Positions 46,288-55,876 of a stretch of 64,000 nt of DNA are shown here, piece by piece. The notes under the pieces are model-generated. The model was not told the origin of the DNA. It was given only the letters and a program-made list of their open reading frames with translations, and ran no database searches. Each line of letters begins with the position of its first letter. Positions within the stretch are counted from its first letter, which is position 1. This DNA comes from Mesorhizobium carmichaelinearum. Lineage in GTDB: Bacteria > Pseudomonadota > Alphaproteobacteria > Rhizobiales > Rhizobiaceae. The translations under genes were made by a program, and so were the position numbers. The DNA lies in contig NZ_FZQR01000023.1 of the NCBI RefSeq assembly GCF_900199455.1, positions 18,284 to 82,283 of the forward strand, read 5' to 3'.

Positions 46288-47553
46288 TCAGTTCCCGGTC
46301 GACTGATTGCTGGCCATCTTGGACGTGGAAGATATGGACGAAGAGGTCTGTGCCCAGTCCTTCACCTCGCCGGTCGTCTCGTCGATCGTCACCTCGACGC
46401 CGGTCGCATCGCCGCCGGGGCGCACCAGCTGCAGGCCTTCGACGATGACGCGGTCGCCGTCGCCGACGCCCGAATCCACCAGCCAGTTGTTGCCGACGCT
46501 GTTGCGCACGGCCAGCACGCGCGTCTCGACTTTCCCTTGCGCGTTGATGACCATGGCGGTCGCCTCGCCCTTGGTGTTGCGGGTGACGCCGCGCTGCGGC
46601 ACCAGGAAACTGTTCTGGGCAACGCCCTCCTCGACCAGCGCGCGCACATACATGCCCGGCAAAAGCAGGCGGTCGGGATTGGGGAACTCGGCCCGCAGCG
46701 CAAAGGTGCCGGTGGTCTGGTCGACATTGGCGCCGGCGAATTCCAGCTTGCCGGTCTGGTTGTAGATGGTGCCGTTCTCGAGCTTCAGCTTGACGCTGAC
46801 ATTGGGGCCACTGAACTTCAGCCGGCCCTCATTGATGGCCTGGCGCAGATTGAGCAAATTGGTGCTCGACTGCGTGACGTCGACATTGATCGGATCGAGC
46901 GAACGGATGGTGGTGAGCAAGGTGTCCTGATTGGCGGTGACCAGGGCGCCCGGCGTCAGCGATGACTTGTCGATGCGGCCGGCGATCGGCGCGGTGATCT
47001 TGGTGTAGTCGAGATTGATGCGCGCGGTTTCGACGCTGGCCTTGGCGGATGCCACATCCGCATTGGCCTGGGCCAGCGTTGCGGCGGCATCGTCATAATC
47101 CTGTTTGGAAACAACGTTCTGCTTCAGCAAGCCGGCATAGCGGTCGAACTTGGCCTGCGCCGTCGGCACCGCCGCTTCGGCCTTCTGCTGGGCTGCCTGC
47201 GCGCTGTCATAGGCGGCCTGGTAGCTCGCCGGATCGATGAGGTAGAGCGGCTGTCCGACCACCACCTCGCTGCCCTCCTTGAACAGCCGTGCCTGGATGA
47301 TGCCGTTGACCTGCGGGCGCACATCGGCGGTGAGCGAAGCTGACGTGCGTCCCGGCAGCTCGGCCGTGATCGCCACCGATTGCGGATGCAGCGTGACGAC
47401 GCCGACTTCCGGCTTGCCGACGCCGCCCATGCCGGCGGGAGCTTTGCTTCCTTCCTGCGAACAGGCTGCCAGAAGAACCGTGGCGGCGAGCGCGGCGGCC
47501 CAGGGCGCGAGCCGGAGGACCGGCAAGGAGGACGGGCTAGACTGGATAGACAT
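46288..47553 (-). CDS. RND periplasmic adaptor lipoprotein, AcrA-like
   Basis: The 421-residue protein from the ATG at 47553 has a lipobox (VLLAAC, Cys31) and the adaptor blocks: barrel-sandwich (SLTADVRPQVNGIIQARLFK), helical hairpin (AQAAQQKAEAAVPTAQAKFD) and LDYTKITAPIAGRIDKSSLT. It bridges the AcrB-like pump to the outer-membrane channel. Its start lies inside the last codons of the upstream RND gene (17-base overlap), which supports coupling of the two pump sets. Longer starts would run deep into that gene and are rejected. Confidence 0.94.
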   Translation of the reverse strand: MSIQSSPSSLPVLRLAPWAAALAATVLLAACSQEGSKAPAGMGGVGKPEVGVVTLHPQSVAITAELPGRTSASLTADVRPQVNGIIQARLFKEGSEVVVGQPLYLIDPASYQAAYDSAQAAQQKAEAAVPTAQAKFDRYAGLLKQNVVSKQDYDDAAATLAQANADVASAKASVETARINLDYTKITAPIAGRIDKSSLTPGALVTANQDTLLTTIRSLDPINVDVTQSSTNLLNLRQAINEGRLKFSGPNVSVKLKLENGTIYNQTGKLEFAGANVDQTTGTFALRAEFPNPDRLLLPGMYVRALVEEGVAQNSFLVPQRGVTRNTKGEATAMVINAQGKVETRVLAVRNSVGNNWLVDSGVGDGDRVIVEGLQLVRPGGDATGVEVTIDETTGEVKDWAQTSSSISSTSKMASNQSTGN

Positions 47554-50500
47554 GGCCTGGATGATCTTTCGCTGGAGTTGCGGTCGCCGTCTGGCTGTCG
47601 GGGTCGGATCGTTCCACCAGCAGCCGCGCGAGGTGCCGGCCGAGAAAGCGCTGGATGTCGTCCATGAAGGTGTAGACGACGGGAACATAGACGAGGCTGA
47701 GCACGGTCGAGGAGATGAGTCCGCCGATCACGGCGATCGCCATCGGCGCCCGCGTCTCGGCGTCGGCGCCGATGCCGAGCGCGATCGGCAACATGCCGGC
47801 GCCCATGGCGATCGATGTCATGACGATGGGCCGTGCCCGCTTGCGGGCGGCGTCGAGCAGTGCGTCGAAGCGGCTCATGCCACGCTCCTTCTCGGCGACC
47901 AGGGCGTACTCGACAAGCAGGATCGAGTTCTTGGCCGCAATGCCCATCAGCATCAGTATGCCGATCAGCGGCGATATGCCAAGCGCCTTGCCGGCAATCA
48001 GCATGAAGCCGAGCGCACCGCCGATCGAAAGCGGCAGCGCGACCAGGATGGTCACCGGCTGCACGAAGCCGCGGAACAGCAGGACCAGCGTCAGGTACAT
48101 CAGCAGAATGCCGGCGGCGATCGCGGTGGCGAAACCCGAGAACAATTCCTGCATGCGCTGGGCGTCGCCGCGCGCCAGTTCATGGACGTCGGCGGGCAGA
48201 TTGCGCATCGCCGGCAAGGCATGGATGGCCTCGGTCGCCTGGCCGAGCGTCAGGCCGGAAAGGTCCGCCTCGACCGTGGCGCTGCGGCTGCGCCCCACCC
48301 TTGTGATGCTGTTGGGCCCGGCATTGAAGCCGATTTCGGCGACGGCCCCGAGCGGCACCGTGCCCTTGCTGCCGATCAGCGGCAGCACAGCCAGTTTCGC
48401 CGGATCGTCGATGGCGCCGTCGGGCAAGGTCACCACGATAGAAACCTGGCGGTCGCCGAGATTGAACTTGGCCAGGCTGGTATCGGTGTCGCCGATGGTG
48501 GCGATCTTGACCGTCGCCGCGATCTCGGTCGGCGTGACGCCGAGCTCGGCCGCTTTGGCGCTGTCGGGGCGCACGATGAGCTCCGGCTTGGTCGTCGCCG
48601 CGGTCGACTTCGGATTGATCAGGCCGGGCACCGATTTCATGCCGTCGATCAGCGCATCGCTTGCCTTCTGCAGCGCCTCGCCATCGTCACCGACCAGGGT
48701 GATCGCCACCTTGGCGCCGGCAAAGCCGTCGGCGCCGAACTGGATGCGTGCGCCCGGAATGTCGTTGAGCTTCGGTGAGGCCTCGGCCTCGAACTGCTGC
48801 TGGCTGACATCGCGCTCGCCGCGCGGCTTCAGATTGACGGTGACATTGGCGCTGCGCACCTCGGCCGAGGTCGAGCCACGGTTCGGTCCGCCGCCGGATG
48901 AAGCCGCGGTGCCGATCGTGGCGAAGATGCTGTCGACGGCCGGTTCGTCCTTCAGGCGCCTTGTGATGTCCTGGACGACGGCGGTTGTCTGTTCGATCGT
49001 CGAGCCCGGCTGCAGCTCGACAGAGATCATCGAGCGGCCGCGATCGGTCGCCGCCATGAATTCGGTCGGCAGTTTCGTCGCTAGCGCCAGCGAACCGGCG
49101 AAGAAGGCGATGCCGGCGACAAGCGTGATCCAGCGATGGTCGAGCGCCTTGCGCAGCAGCCAGAGATAGGTCGGCACCCAGGCCGGCAGATCGTCCTCGC
49201 TGTGGCCGCCGGCGCGCACCAGATAGGCACCCATCAGCGGGGTGAGCATGCGCGCCACCAGCAGCGAGAACAGCACCGACACGCAAACGGCAACGGCAAA
49301 GGAGAAGAAGAATTTTCCGGGAATGCCGGGCATGAAGGCGACCGGCAGGAACACCGCGACAATGGTCGCCGTGGTCGCCACCACGGCAAGCCCGATCTCG
49401 TCGGCCGCCTCGATCGCCGCCTGATAGGCGCTGGCGCCGGTCTGGCGCATATGGCGCACGATGTTCTCGATCTCGACGATGGCGTCGTCGACGAGGATGC
49501 CGACCACCAGCGACAGCGCCAGCAAGGTGATGTTGTTGAGCGAAATGTCGAACGCCGCCATGACAGCGAAGGTCGGGATCAAGGACAGCGGCATGGCGAC
49601 CGCCGAGACCAGCGTCGCCCTGATGTCGCGCAGGAACAGCCAGACGACGCCGATGGCGAGCAGCGCGCCAAGCCACAGCGCCTCGAACGCTGCGTCGTAG
49701 CTTTCCTGCACGAAGCCGGAGGACGAGGTGACTTCGGTGAATTTCGCGGTGTCGGTCTTCGCCCCTATTTCCGCGATCGCGGCGCGCGCGGCTTTGACCA
49801 CGTCGATCTCACTCGATCCGACGGACCGGTAGACGTTGAAGGCAACGACCTGCCTGCCGTCGAGATAGGCAGCCTGGCGCGGCTTTTCCCAGCTGTCGAC
49901 CACGCTGCCGAGATCCGAGAGCTTGACGCCGCCGGCGCCCGACAGCGCGATCCGGGTGTCGGCCAGCGCCTCGACGGTGCCGGCGCTCGCCAGCGTGCGC
50001 ACCGACTGCTCCTGGCCGCCGACGCTGGTGCGGCCGCCCGGCTGATTGACATTGTTGGAGGCGAGCGTCTGGCTGACATCGCCGGCGCTGATACCGAGTG
50101 CTGCCAGACGGTCCGGATCGAGCTCGACGCGGATGACGCGGTCGACGCCGCCCGAACGGGTGATCTTGGAGACGCCGTCGACGCCGAGCAGCGCCTTGGC
50201 GACATCATTGTCGATGTACCAGCTCAGCGCGTCCGGCGACATCGAGGGTGCCTCGACGACATAGGTCAGCACCGAATTGCCGGTCGCGTTCATCTTGGCC
50301 ACGACAGGCGTCTGCGCGGCGGCCGGCAGGCTCGACTGCACCTCGGACACGGCGTTGCGGACATCGTTGGCGGCGGTCTCGGGATCGATGCCCAATGTGA
50401 ACTCGACCGTGGTGACGGACGAGCCCTCGCTGATCGAGGTCGAGACGTCGTCGACGCCTTCCAGCGTCGCCACGGCATTCTCGATCACCCGCGCCACCTG

Positions 50501-50686
50501 CACTTCCATTTCGCTGGGTGCCGCACCCGGCTGCGAGACGGTGACGGTGACCGTCGGCAGGTCGATGTCGGGCATGTTGTTGGTGCGCAGCTGCATAAAG
50601 CCGTAGAGGCCGGCGATGGTCAGCGACAGGAACAGCACGATGGTCGGCACCGGGTTGCGGATCGACCAGGAGGAAATGGCGTTCAT
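47537..50686 (-). CDS. RND efflux transporter, second pump
   Basis: The 1049-residue protein is a second HAE-type RND pump, distinct from the first, with SIRNPVPTIVLFLSLTIAGL at the start and the Asp pair in LSLVVGILVDDAIVEIENIV. Differences in the periplasmic loops suggest a different substrate range. It follows its own adaptor with a four-base overlap and overlaps the next adaptor gene. Having two complete inner-membrane pumps in one transcript is less common than one. Confidence 0.95.
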   Translation of the reverse strand: MNAISSWSIRNPVPTIVLFLSLTIAGLYGFMQLRTNNMPDIDLPTVTVTVSQPGAAPSEMEVQVARVIENAVATLEGVDDVSTSISEGSSVTTVEFTLGIDPETAANDVRNAVSEVQSSLPAAAQTPVVAKMNATGNSVLTYVVEAPSMSPDALSWYIDNDVAKALLGVDGVSKITRSGGVDRVIRVELDPDRLAALGISAGDVSQTLASNNVNQPGGRTSVGGQEQSVRTLASAGTVEALADTRIALSGAGGVKLSDLGSVVDSWEKPRQAAYLDGRQVVAFNVYRSVGSSEIDVVKAARAAIAEIGAKTDTAKFTEVTSSSGFVQESYDAAFEALWLGALLAIGVVWLFLRDIRATLVSAVAMPLSLIPTFAVMAAFDISLNNITLLALSLVVGILVDDAIVEIENIVRHMRQTGASAYQAAIEAADEIGLAVVATTATIVAVFLPVAFMPGIPGKFFFSFAVAVCVSVLFSLLVARMLTPLMGAYLVRAGGHSEDDLPAWVPTYLWLLRKALDHRWITLVAGIAFFAGSLALATKLPTEFMAATDRGRSMISVELQPGSTIEQTTAVVQDITRRLKDEPAVDSIFATIGTAASSGGGPNRGSTSAEVRSANVTVNLKPRGERDVSQQQFEAEASPKLNDIPGARIQFGADGFAGAKVAITLVGDDGEALQKASDALIDGMKSVPGLINPKSTAATTKPELIVRPDSAKAAELGVTPTEIAATVKIATIGDTDTSLAKFNLGDRQVSIVVTLPDGAIDDPAKLAVLPLIGSKGTVPLGAVAEIGFNAGPNSITRVGRSRSATVEADLSGLTLGQATEAIHALPAMRNLPADVHELARGDAQRMQELFSGFATAIAAGILLMYLTLVLLFRGFVQPVTILVALPLSIGGALGFMLIAGKALGISPLIGILMLMGIAAKNSILLVEYALVAEKERGMSRFDALLDAARKRARPIVMTSIAMGAGMLPIALGIGADAETRAPMAIAVIGGLISSTVLSLVYVPVVYTFMDDIQRFLGRHLARLLVERSDPDSQTATATPAKDHPGHVYPV

Positions 50687-51825
50687 CGCGCCGCCTCCGT
50701 CACCTTGCCGGCGGGTTGCGCATCGGCGATACGCACCAGATTGCCGTCACTGAGGAAGCCGGCGCCGGCGATGACGACGCTGTCACCCTCCGAGAGCCCG
50801 CTCTCTATGGCGACCCGGCCGTTCTGGTGCGCGCCGGTGGTGACGGCACGCGCGGCGGCCCTGTCGGCGGCGTCGACGACGAAGACAACAGGCTTGCCGT
50901 CCTGCCAGACCAGGGCGGCCTCGGCAACGCTGAGACTTTGCGAGGCGGCGCCCGCGATCGAGACGCGGGCGAACATGCCGGGCTTCAGGCCCGAGCCTTC
51001 GCCAAGCCCGACATAGACGGTGGCGAGCCGCGTCATCGAACTGACCGTCTGCGCGATCGAGGACACCTGTCCGGCAAAAGTCCGGCCCGAAGCGTCGACG
51101 ACGCTGGCCGCCTGCCCGACCGAAATCGCCGGCAGGTCCTTTTCGGGGACAAGCACGCCGACCTCCAGCCTGCCGTCGCGAATGATCTTCATCAGTTCGG
51201 TGCCGGCCTGGACGATCGAGCCGGCAACCGCCGGCCGGTTGGAGACGATGCCATCGAAGGGCGCAAGGATGGTTGCCCGGTCGAGTTCGGCCTGCAGCCG
51301 CTCAGTAGCGGCCTTGGCCTGCTCGAGTGCGGCCCGGCCGGTCTTGACGGCGGTCGCCTTGTCTTCCGCCGTCTCGGCGCTGATCGCCTTGCTGGCCAGC
51401 AGCCGGTCGGCGCGGCCGGCGGCGGAAACCGCCGTGTCCAGCGTCGCCTGCGCCTGGTCGACCGCGGCCTTCTGCTCGGCCAGCTGCGCCTTGAGCACCG
51501 AGGCGTCGAGCCGGGCGACGACGTCGCCGGCCCGCACATGGTCGCCTTCGCCAACCAGCACTTCGGTCAATTTGAGGCTGGAAGTCTCGGCGCCGATGGT
51601 CGCTTCCTGCCAGGCGGCGACGGTGCCGGTGGCGCTGATCGACGAGGCGACCGCCTGCGAGCGCACCTTTTCGACCGCGACCGTAAGGCTGGCCTGCGGC
51701 GCCGCGACAGCTTGCGTGGCCGATTCAACGGTCGCGCGTCCATAGGCTCTCAGCGCCGCCATCGCCCCCAGGACGATCAGCACGCCGGCCAGGACAAGAT
51801 AGGTCTTACGCGATCTTGCGGTCAT
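50683..51825 (-). CDS. RND periplasmic adaptor, membrane-anchored
   Basis: The 380-residue protein has an N-terminal membrane anchor (about 8-25, YLVLAGVLIVLGAMAALRAY) rather than a lipobox, then a lipoyl-like barrel (ATIGAETSSLKLTEVLVGEG), a coiled-coil hairpin (LAEQKAAVDQAQATLDTAVS) and an OB-like domain. It serves the RND pump immediately downstream. The ATG at 51825 is chosen because the fold begins there; upstream residues are low in similarity and overlap a small frame. It is the first clear gene of the pump operon. Confidence 0.92.
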   Translation of the reverse strand: MTARSRKTYLVLAGVLIVLGAMAALRAYGRATVESATQAVAAPQASLTVAVEKVRSQAVASSISATGTVAAWQEATIGAETSSLKLTEVLVGEGDHVRAGDVVARLDASVLKAQLAEQKAAVDQAQATLDTAVSAAGRADRLLASKAISAETAEDKATAVKTGRAALEQAKAATERLQAELDRATILAPFDGIVSNRPAVAGSIVQAGTELMKIIRDGRLEVGVLVPEKDLPAISVGQAASVVDASGRTFAGQVSSIAQTVSSMTRLATVYVGLGEGSGLKPGMFARVSIAGAASQSLSVAEAALVWQDGKPVVFVVDAADRAAARAVTTGAHQNGRVAIESGLSEGDSVVIAGAGFLSDGNLVRIADAQPAGKVTEAAR

Positions 51826-52063
51826 GATGTCCGTGGCTGTTGGGCTGCGAAACCGGCAGCGACAGGCGCCAGGCGGCAAAGTGCAAGCGCACCGCGCCCT
51901 TCAGCGTGTCGGCCGGCAGCGCCGCCGGCGTGGCGGCATGGCTGGCGCGCTGACTGACCGAGAGCCTCGGGCTCATCGATGCGATCAGCCGCAGCATCAT
52001 CATGGCTTCCCACATTGCCGTGCTTCCATTGTGGATGATTTTCAACGGTGGGATGGCGGACAT
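51806..52063 (-). CDS. Possible small protein at the head of the RND operon
   Basis: An 85-codon frame from ATG 52063 ends 20 bases inside the adaptor gene, so it might be coupled to it. The product has a Met/Leu-rich stretch (AMWEAMMMLRLIASMSPRLS) and no recognised family. The ribosome site (GGGACGG) is modest. It may be a leader protein or a spurious frame in GC-rich DNA. Confidence 0.35.
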   Translation of the reverse strand: MSAIPPLKIIHNGSTAMWEAMMMLRLIASMSPRLSVSQRASHAATPAALPADTLKGAVRLHFAAWRLSLPVSQPNSHGHHDRKIA

Positions 52064-52139
52064 ATGCGCCGTCCCACGAGACCGGCCGGCCCGAGAACGG
52101 GTTGGACATCGGGCCGGCCGGCGCAGCCGGTCGGAGTTG

Positions 52140-52847
52140 TCAGCCATTCCCGGGCTGGGGTGGCGGAAGCTGTCCGCCCTGGTCGGGCGGACCTCCAGGT
52201 CCGGCTGCATCTTCCGGCGGGCCGCCCCAGGGACCGGGGGGTGGTCCGTGGGGGCGTTCCGCCGAAGCCAGGATTTCGAGCTGTTCGGGCGAAAGCTTGG
52301 TGCGCAATTCGGCGATCGCATCCTTCAGCTTGGCGGCCGAAGCGGCACGCGCCGTAACCTCGTCGGCCAGCCTTTCCTGGAAGGCGAACGGATCGGGCTT
52401 GCCGCCCGGCCCCATATCAGGGCCCTTGGCCTCTGGTTCGCCAGGGCCGGGGCCGCCAGTGCCACCGGGGCCGCGATCATGCCGTGGCGGCGCAAGCACG
52501 GCCTGTAGGGCGCTGGTGTAGTCGCGCCAGGCGTCGAGCTGTTCGCTGCGGATGCCGACGCGTGTCTCCAGCGCCGCCAGCCGGGCGGCCAGCATGAATT
52601 CCGGCGGCGGTCCCATGCGGTGCGGGCCGAAGCCTTCGGGGCCAAAGCCCTGCGGGCCAAAACCCTGCGGACCGTGCCGCATCGGCCCATGCGGGCCATT
52701 CTGGCCGAACCAGGGCATGGGGCCATGGTCCGGTCCATCCTGAGCGATGACCGGGGGCTCGCCGGCGCCGGCATCGGGCTGTGCCGCCAGCACGGGATGG
52801 ATTGCGGCGACGGAAAACAGGCCGAGCGCAAGAAGTCTGCTTCGCAT
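52140..52847 (-). CDS. Spy/CpxP-like periplasmic protein with GPxGF repeats
   Basis: The 235-residue protein from ATG 52847 has a signal peptide (about 1-21, ending HPVLA), a low-complexity stretch with repeated GPQGF/GPEGF units, helical segments (EFMLAARLAALETRVGIRSE) and an LTxxQ-like LSPEQLEIL motif near the end, plus a Pro/Gly-rich tail. Spy/CpxP proteins are periplasmic chaperones or stress sensors. It lies upstream of the RND operon on the same strand and divergent from a two-component system, an arrangement like CpxP and CpxRA. Confidence 0.75.
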   Translation of the reverse strand: MRSRLLALGLFSVAAIHPVLAAQPDAGAGEPPVIAQDGPDHGPMPWFGQNGPHGPMRHGPQGFGPQGFGPEGFGPHRMGPPPEFMLAARLAALETRVGIRSEQLDAWRDYTSALQAVLAPPRHDRGPGGTGGPGPGEPEAKGPDMGPGGKPDPFAFQERLADEVTARAASAAKLKDAIAELRTKLSPEQLEILASAERPHGPPPGPWGGPPEDAAGPGGPPDQGGQLPPPQPGNG

Positions 52848-52931
52848 GATTGTGTTCCTTTCTCTCATGCATCGGACGGCCATGAGGATCGGAAGCCTGT
52901 TTGTCTGCTTCGCGTCGGCATGTTGCCGAAG

Positions 52932-52969
52932 GTTTCCGCAAAGGGGCAATTTGTTTCCGAATGTTTCCC
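52932..52969. promoter_or_regulatory. GTTTCC tandem words, candidate response-regulator site
   Basis: GTTTCC starts at 52932, 52953 and 52963, giving spacings of 21 and 10 bases, about two and one helical turns. They lie between the Spy-like gene and the divergent response-regulator gene, as expected for an OmpR-family binding site. Confidence 0.5.
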
Positions 52970-53048
52970 GTCCCCGCCCAGAAACATTGAGTTGCAATTT
53001 TCCATGCCGCTGGCGCGCGCGCTCCCTATAATCAGGGCAAGCAAGGGC

Positions 53049-53780
53049 ATGATCATGCAATCACAACCCCATATCCTCGTCGTGGACGACGACCGCGAGA
53101 TCCGCACGCTGCTCGGCCGCTATCTCGACGGCCAGGGTTTTCGCGTCTCGGTGGCGGCGGACCGGCGCGAATGCGAGCAGAAGCTTGGCGCCGGCCAGTT
53201 CGACCTCGTCGTGCTCGACGTCATGCTGCCGGATGGCTCGGGGCTCGACATCTGCCGCAGCTTGCGCGACCGCAAGCCGCATATCCCCGTCATCCTGCTG
53301 ACGGCGCTGAAGGAGGATGTCGACCGCATCATCGGTTTGGAGCTCGGCGCCGACGACTATCTCGGCAAGCCTTTCAACCCGCGCGAACTCACCGCCCGCA
53401 TCCGCGCCGTGCTGCGGCGCGCCGCACCCGAGGAGGCGCCGGCCCCCCGCCCCCGCATCTACCGCTTCGCGAGCTACCGGCTGGAGCCCGACACCCGCAA
53501 GGTGACGGATGGGCGTGGCGAGCTCATCGACCTCACCGGCGCCGAGTTCGACCTGTTGCAAGTGTTTCTCGACCGCCCCGGCCGGCTGCTGTCGCGCGAC
53601 CAATTGCTTGATCTGACCCAGGGCCGCGAGCGCGACCCGCTCGAACGCTCGGTCGATGTGCTGATGAGCCGGCTGCGCCGCAAATTCGCCGACACCGGCG
53701 ATGGCCCGCTATTCAAGACCGTGCGCAATGGCGGTTACCAGCTGACCGCGCGCGTCGAAGCGGTGGAGATCCCGGCGTGA
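53049..53780 (+). CDS. OmpR family response regulator
   Basis: The 243-residue protein has a receiver domain (VVDDDREIR, phospho-acceptor Asp57 in LVVLDVMLPDG, conserved Lys in YLGKPFNPREL) and an OmpR-type winged helix (about 145-235: LTGAEFDLLQVFLDRPGRLL, LMSRLRRKFAD). ATG at 53049 (or 53055) follows AAGGGC; longer frames are rejected. The stop overlaps the kinase start. It probably controls the divergent Spy-like gene and the RND operon. Confidence 0.94.
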   Translation: MIMQSQPHILVVDDDREIRTLLGRYLDGQGFRVSVAADRRECEQKLGAGQFDLVVLDVMLPDGSGLDICRSLRDRKPHIPVILLTALKEDVDRIIGLELGADDYLGKPFNPRELTARIRAVLRRAAPEEAPAPRPRIYRFASYRLEPDTRKVTDGRGELIDLTGAEFDLLQVFLDRPGRLLSRDQLLDLTQGRERDPLERSVDVLMSRLRRKFADTGDGPLFKTVRNGGYQLTARVEAVEIPA

Positions 53781-55021
53781 ACTCGCTGCGCCGAAGGCTG
53801 ATCATCCTGCTGGTGGCCTCGATCATCGGCGTCGTCGGCCTCGCCACGACCGTGGCGATCAAGGTGCTCGGCGGGCCGTCGCCGGAACTGATCATGGGAC
53901 CGGTTGCCCGTCAGGTCCAGTTCATGGTGCAACTGGTTCCGGGCCATGTGCCTGGCACGGGCGACGCTCCGCTCACCGTCCGCGACAGTCCCGCCGATGG
54001 TCTGGAGGACCGCAAGCACACGCGTGTGCTCAACGACATCCTGCGTCGCGATGGCCTCGACCTCCATGCCATCGTCAGCCACAAGCCCGGCAGCCCCGGC
54101 ATGGTGGCTTCGGTGGCGCTGCCTGACATGCGCTGGCTGATCGTCGACGTCCCCGACTTCGACCCGCCGAGGGATGTCTGGCTGGTTCTCGCCGGCTGGA
54201 TCACGCTGATCGCGCTCGGCGCCACCGCCGTGTCGGTCTATTTCACCAGCGTGCTGGTGCGGCCGCTGGAAATGCTGGAGGCTGCCGTCTCGAAGATCGG
54301 CTCGGACGGCTTGCTGGCGCAGTTGCCGGAAGAAGGCTCGGCCGAGGTCAGGGCGACGGCGCATGCGCTGAACCAGCTCTCCTCGCGGCTGCGGGCGGCC
54401 ATGGAGAGCCGTATGCGGCTGGTGGCCGCCGCCGGCCATGATCTGCGCACGCCGATGACGCGCATGCGGCTGCGCGCCGAATTCCTCGACGAGGAGCGCG
54501 ACAAGTGGCTCCACGATCTCGACGAGCTCGACCGCATCGCCGACAGCGCCATCCGCCTGGTGCGCGAGGAGGTGAATCAGGACGCGGTCGAGCCGCTGGA
54601 CCTGGAAAAGATGGTGCGCGACATCGAAGCCGAGATGGTCTCGCTCGGCCATGCCGTCTCGATCGGCCCTCTGGACAAGGTTTCGGTGCGCGCCGGCGCG
54701 CTTGGCCTGCGCCGCGCCCTGCGCAATCTGATCGTCAACGCCGCCACCCACGGCAAGGCCTGCACCATCGCCCTTGCCGCCACCGACAGGCGCGCCGTGC
54801 TGACCATTTCCGACAACGGCCCGGGCATCCCGCCCGACCTCATCAACAAGGCCTTCGAGCCCTTCTTCCGCGTCGACCCCGGCCGCCAGCAATTCATCCC
54901 CGGCGCGGGATTGGGTCTCGCCATCGCCAAGGAGATCATCGAGCGCTACGGCGGGACGGTGACGCTGGAGAACCGCAGGGGTGGTGGGCTGGCGCAGACG
55001 GTGGTGTTCAAGGCGGTGTGA
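53777..55021 (+). CDS. Membrane sensor histidine kinase
   Basis: The 414-residue protein has two membrane helices (about 10-30 and 142-163) framing a periplasmic sensor, a HAMP segment, the phospho-acceptor His221 in AAGHDLRTPMTRMRLRAEFL and an HATPase domain (NLIVNAATHGKA, ISDNGPGIPPDL, GAGLGLAIAKEI). It starts with GTG overlapping the regulator stop. It should sense envelope stress or a drug and phosphorylate the adjacent regulator. A diverged copy of its last 73 bases lies at 57631, beyond the caspase islet. Confidence 0.94.
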   Translation: MNSLRRRLIILLVASIIGVVGLATTVAIKVLGGPSPELIMGPVARQVQFMVQLVPGHVPGTGDAPLTVRDSPADGLEDRKHTRVLNDILRRDGLDLHAIVSHKPGSPGMVASVALPDMRWLIVDVPDFDPPRDVWLVLAGWITLIALGATAVSVYFTSVLVRPLEMLEAAVSKIGSDGLLAQLPEEGSAEVRATAHALNQLSSRLRAAMESRMRLVAAAGHDLRTPMTRMRLRAEFLDEERDKWLHDLDELDRIADSAIRLVREEVNQDAVEPLDLEKMVRDIEAEMVSLGHAVSIGPLDKVSVRAGALGLRRALRNLIVNAATHGKACTIALAATDRRAVLTISDNGPGIPPDLINKAFEPFFRVDPGRQQFIPGAGLGLAIAKEIIERYGGTVTLENRRGGGLAQTVVFKAV

Positions 55022-55193
55022 GGGATTGGGCCAACCTGCGTCTTAGCGGCCGAGGGCAGATAAGAGCATGCCTAAGTAAAATCGACCCAAAAAACATGCG
55101 CCTATTTCGTATCTAATTCGAATATGCTTAAATATGAGACAGAGCTAAATATCCGACAGACATTCCTGCCTGGTGAATACGGTTGGGCATATC

Positions 55194-55763
55194 ATGGCCA
55201 AGACGCCAGAGGCTTCGAAAACCGAGCTACAGGATTTCATGCGCGTGGCGCTTGGACCAAATCCTGAGCCGGATCCAAGGCCGACACCTGACGGAAAGCC
55301 GAGACTTATGGGCCCTCCGGCAGCGATCGTGGCGTTTTCGGATTGGAACTACTACTACACCAAGGACATTGTAGGGTGGCGCTCCGACACCAGTCCTGCC
55401 CGCACAGTGAGTGTCCCTGTCGGTTTCGTTACGGATCTGGCCAGCACGCCGTCCCTATTGTGGACATTCCTGCCGAAGACAGCCGAATACAGCTATCCTG
55501 CAATCATTCACGATTATCTCTATTGGTTTCAGCCCTGCGAGCGGAAAGACGCTGACGACGTCTTGAAGAGCGCCATGGAGGATCTCGACGTCGCGACGGC
55601 AAAGATCGTGGCCGTCTATGGTGGCGTCAGGGCGGGCGGGGAAAGCGCCTGGGAAGCCAATGCCGCGGCGAGAGCCAAGGGCGAGAAGCGGGTCCTGAAG
55701 AAATTTCCGACCGATATGAAGACCAGCTGGGAGGAATGGAAAAAGCGGCCTGATGTATTCTGA
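55194..55763 (+). CDS. DUF1353 family protein
   Basis: The 189-residue protein has the DUF1353 signature TVSVPVGFVTDLASTPSLLW then YPAIIHDYLYW, with the conserved His-Asp pair. DUF1353 proteins occur in phages and mobile regions; their function is unknown, though the pattern suggests a metal or hydrolase site. It starts at ATG 55194; a GTG at 55173 is possible. No signal peptide is visible. It precedes the caspase-like gene by 113 bases on the same strand, in lower-GC DNA, after the histidine kinase 3' end. Confidence 0.82.
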   Translation: MAKTPEASKTELQDFMRVALGPNPEPDPRPTPDGKPRLMGPPAAIVAFSDWNYYYTKDIVGWRSDTSPARTVSVPVGFVTDLASTPSLLWTFLPKTAEYSYPAIIHDYLYWFQPCERKDADDVLKSAMEDLDVATAKIVAVYGGVRAGGESAWEANAAARAKGEKRVLKKFPTDMKTSWEEWKKRPDVF

Positions 55764-55876
55764 CGAATAATCCCGAACCCCATTCAGAACGGCCACGATC
55801 AAACATGAAGAATCTGCGGAGTCAGACCTAATCCAAGACGTAAGCCTGACTGGGGTCATCAATTGGGGGAAACACG

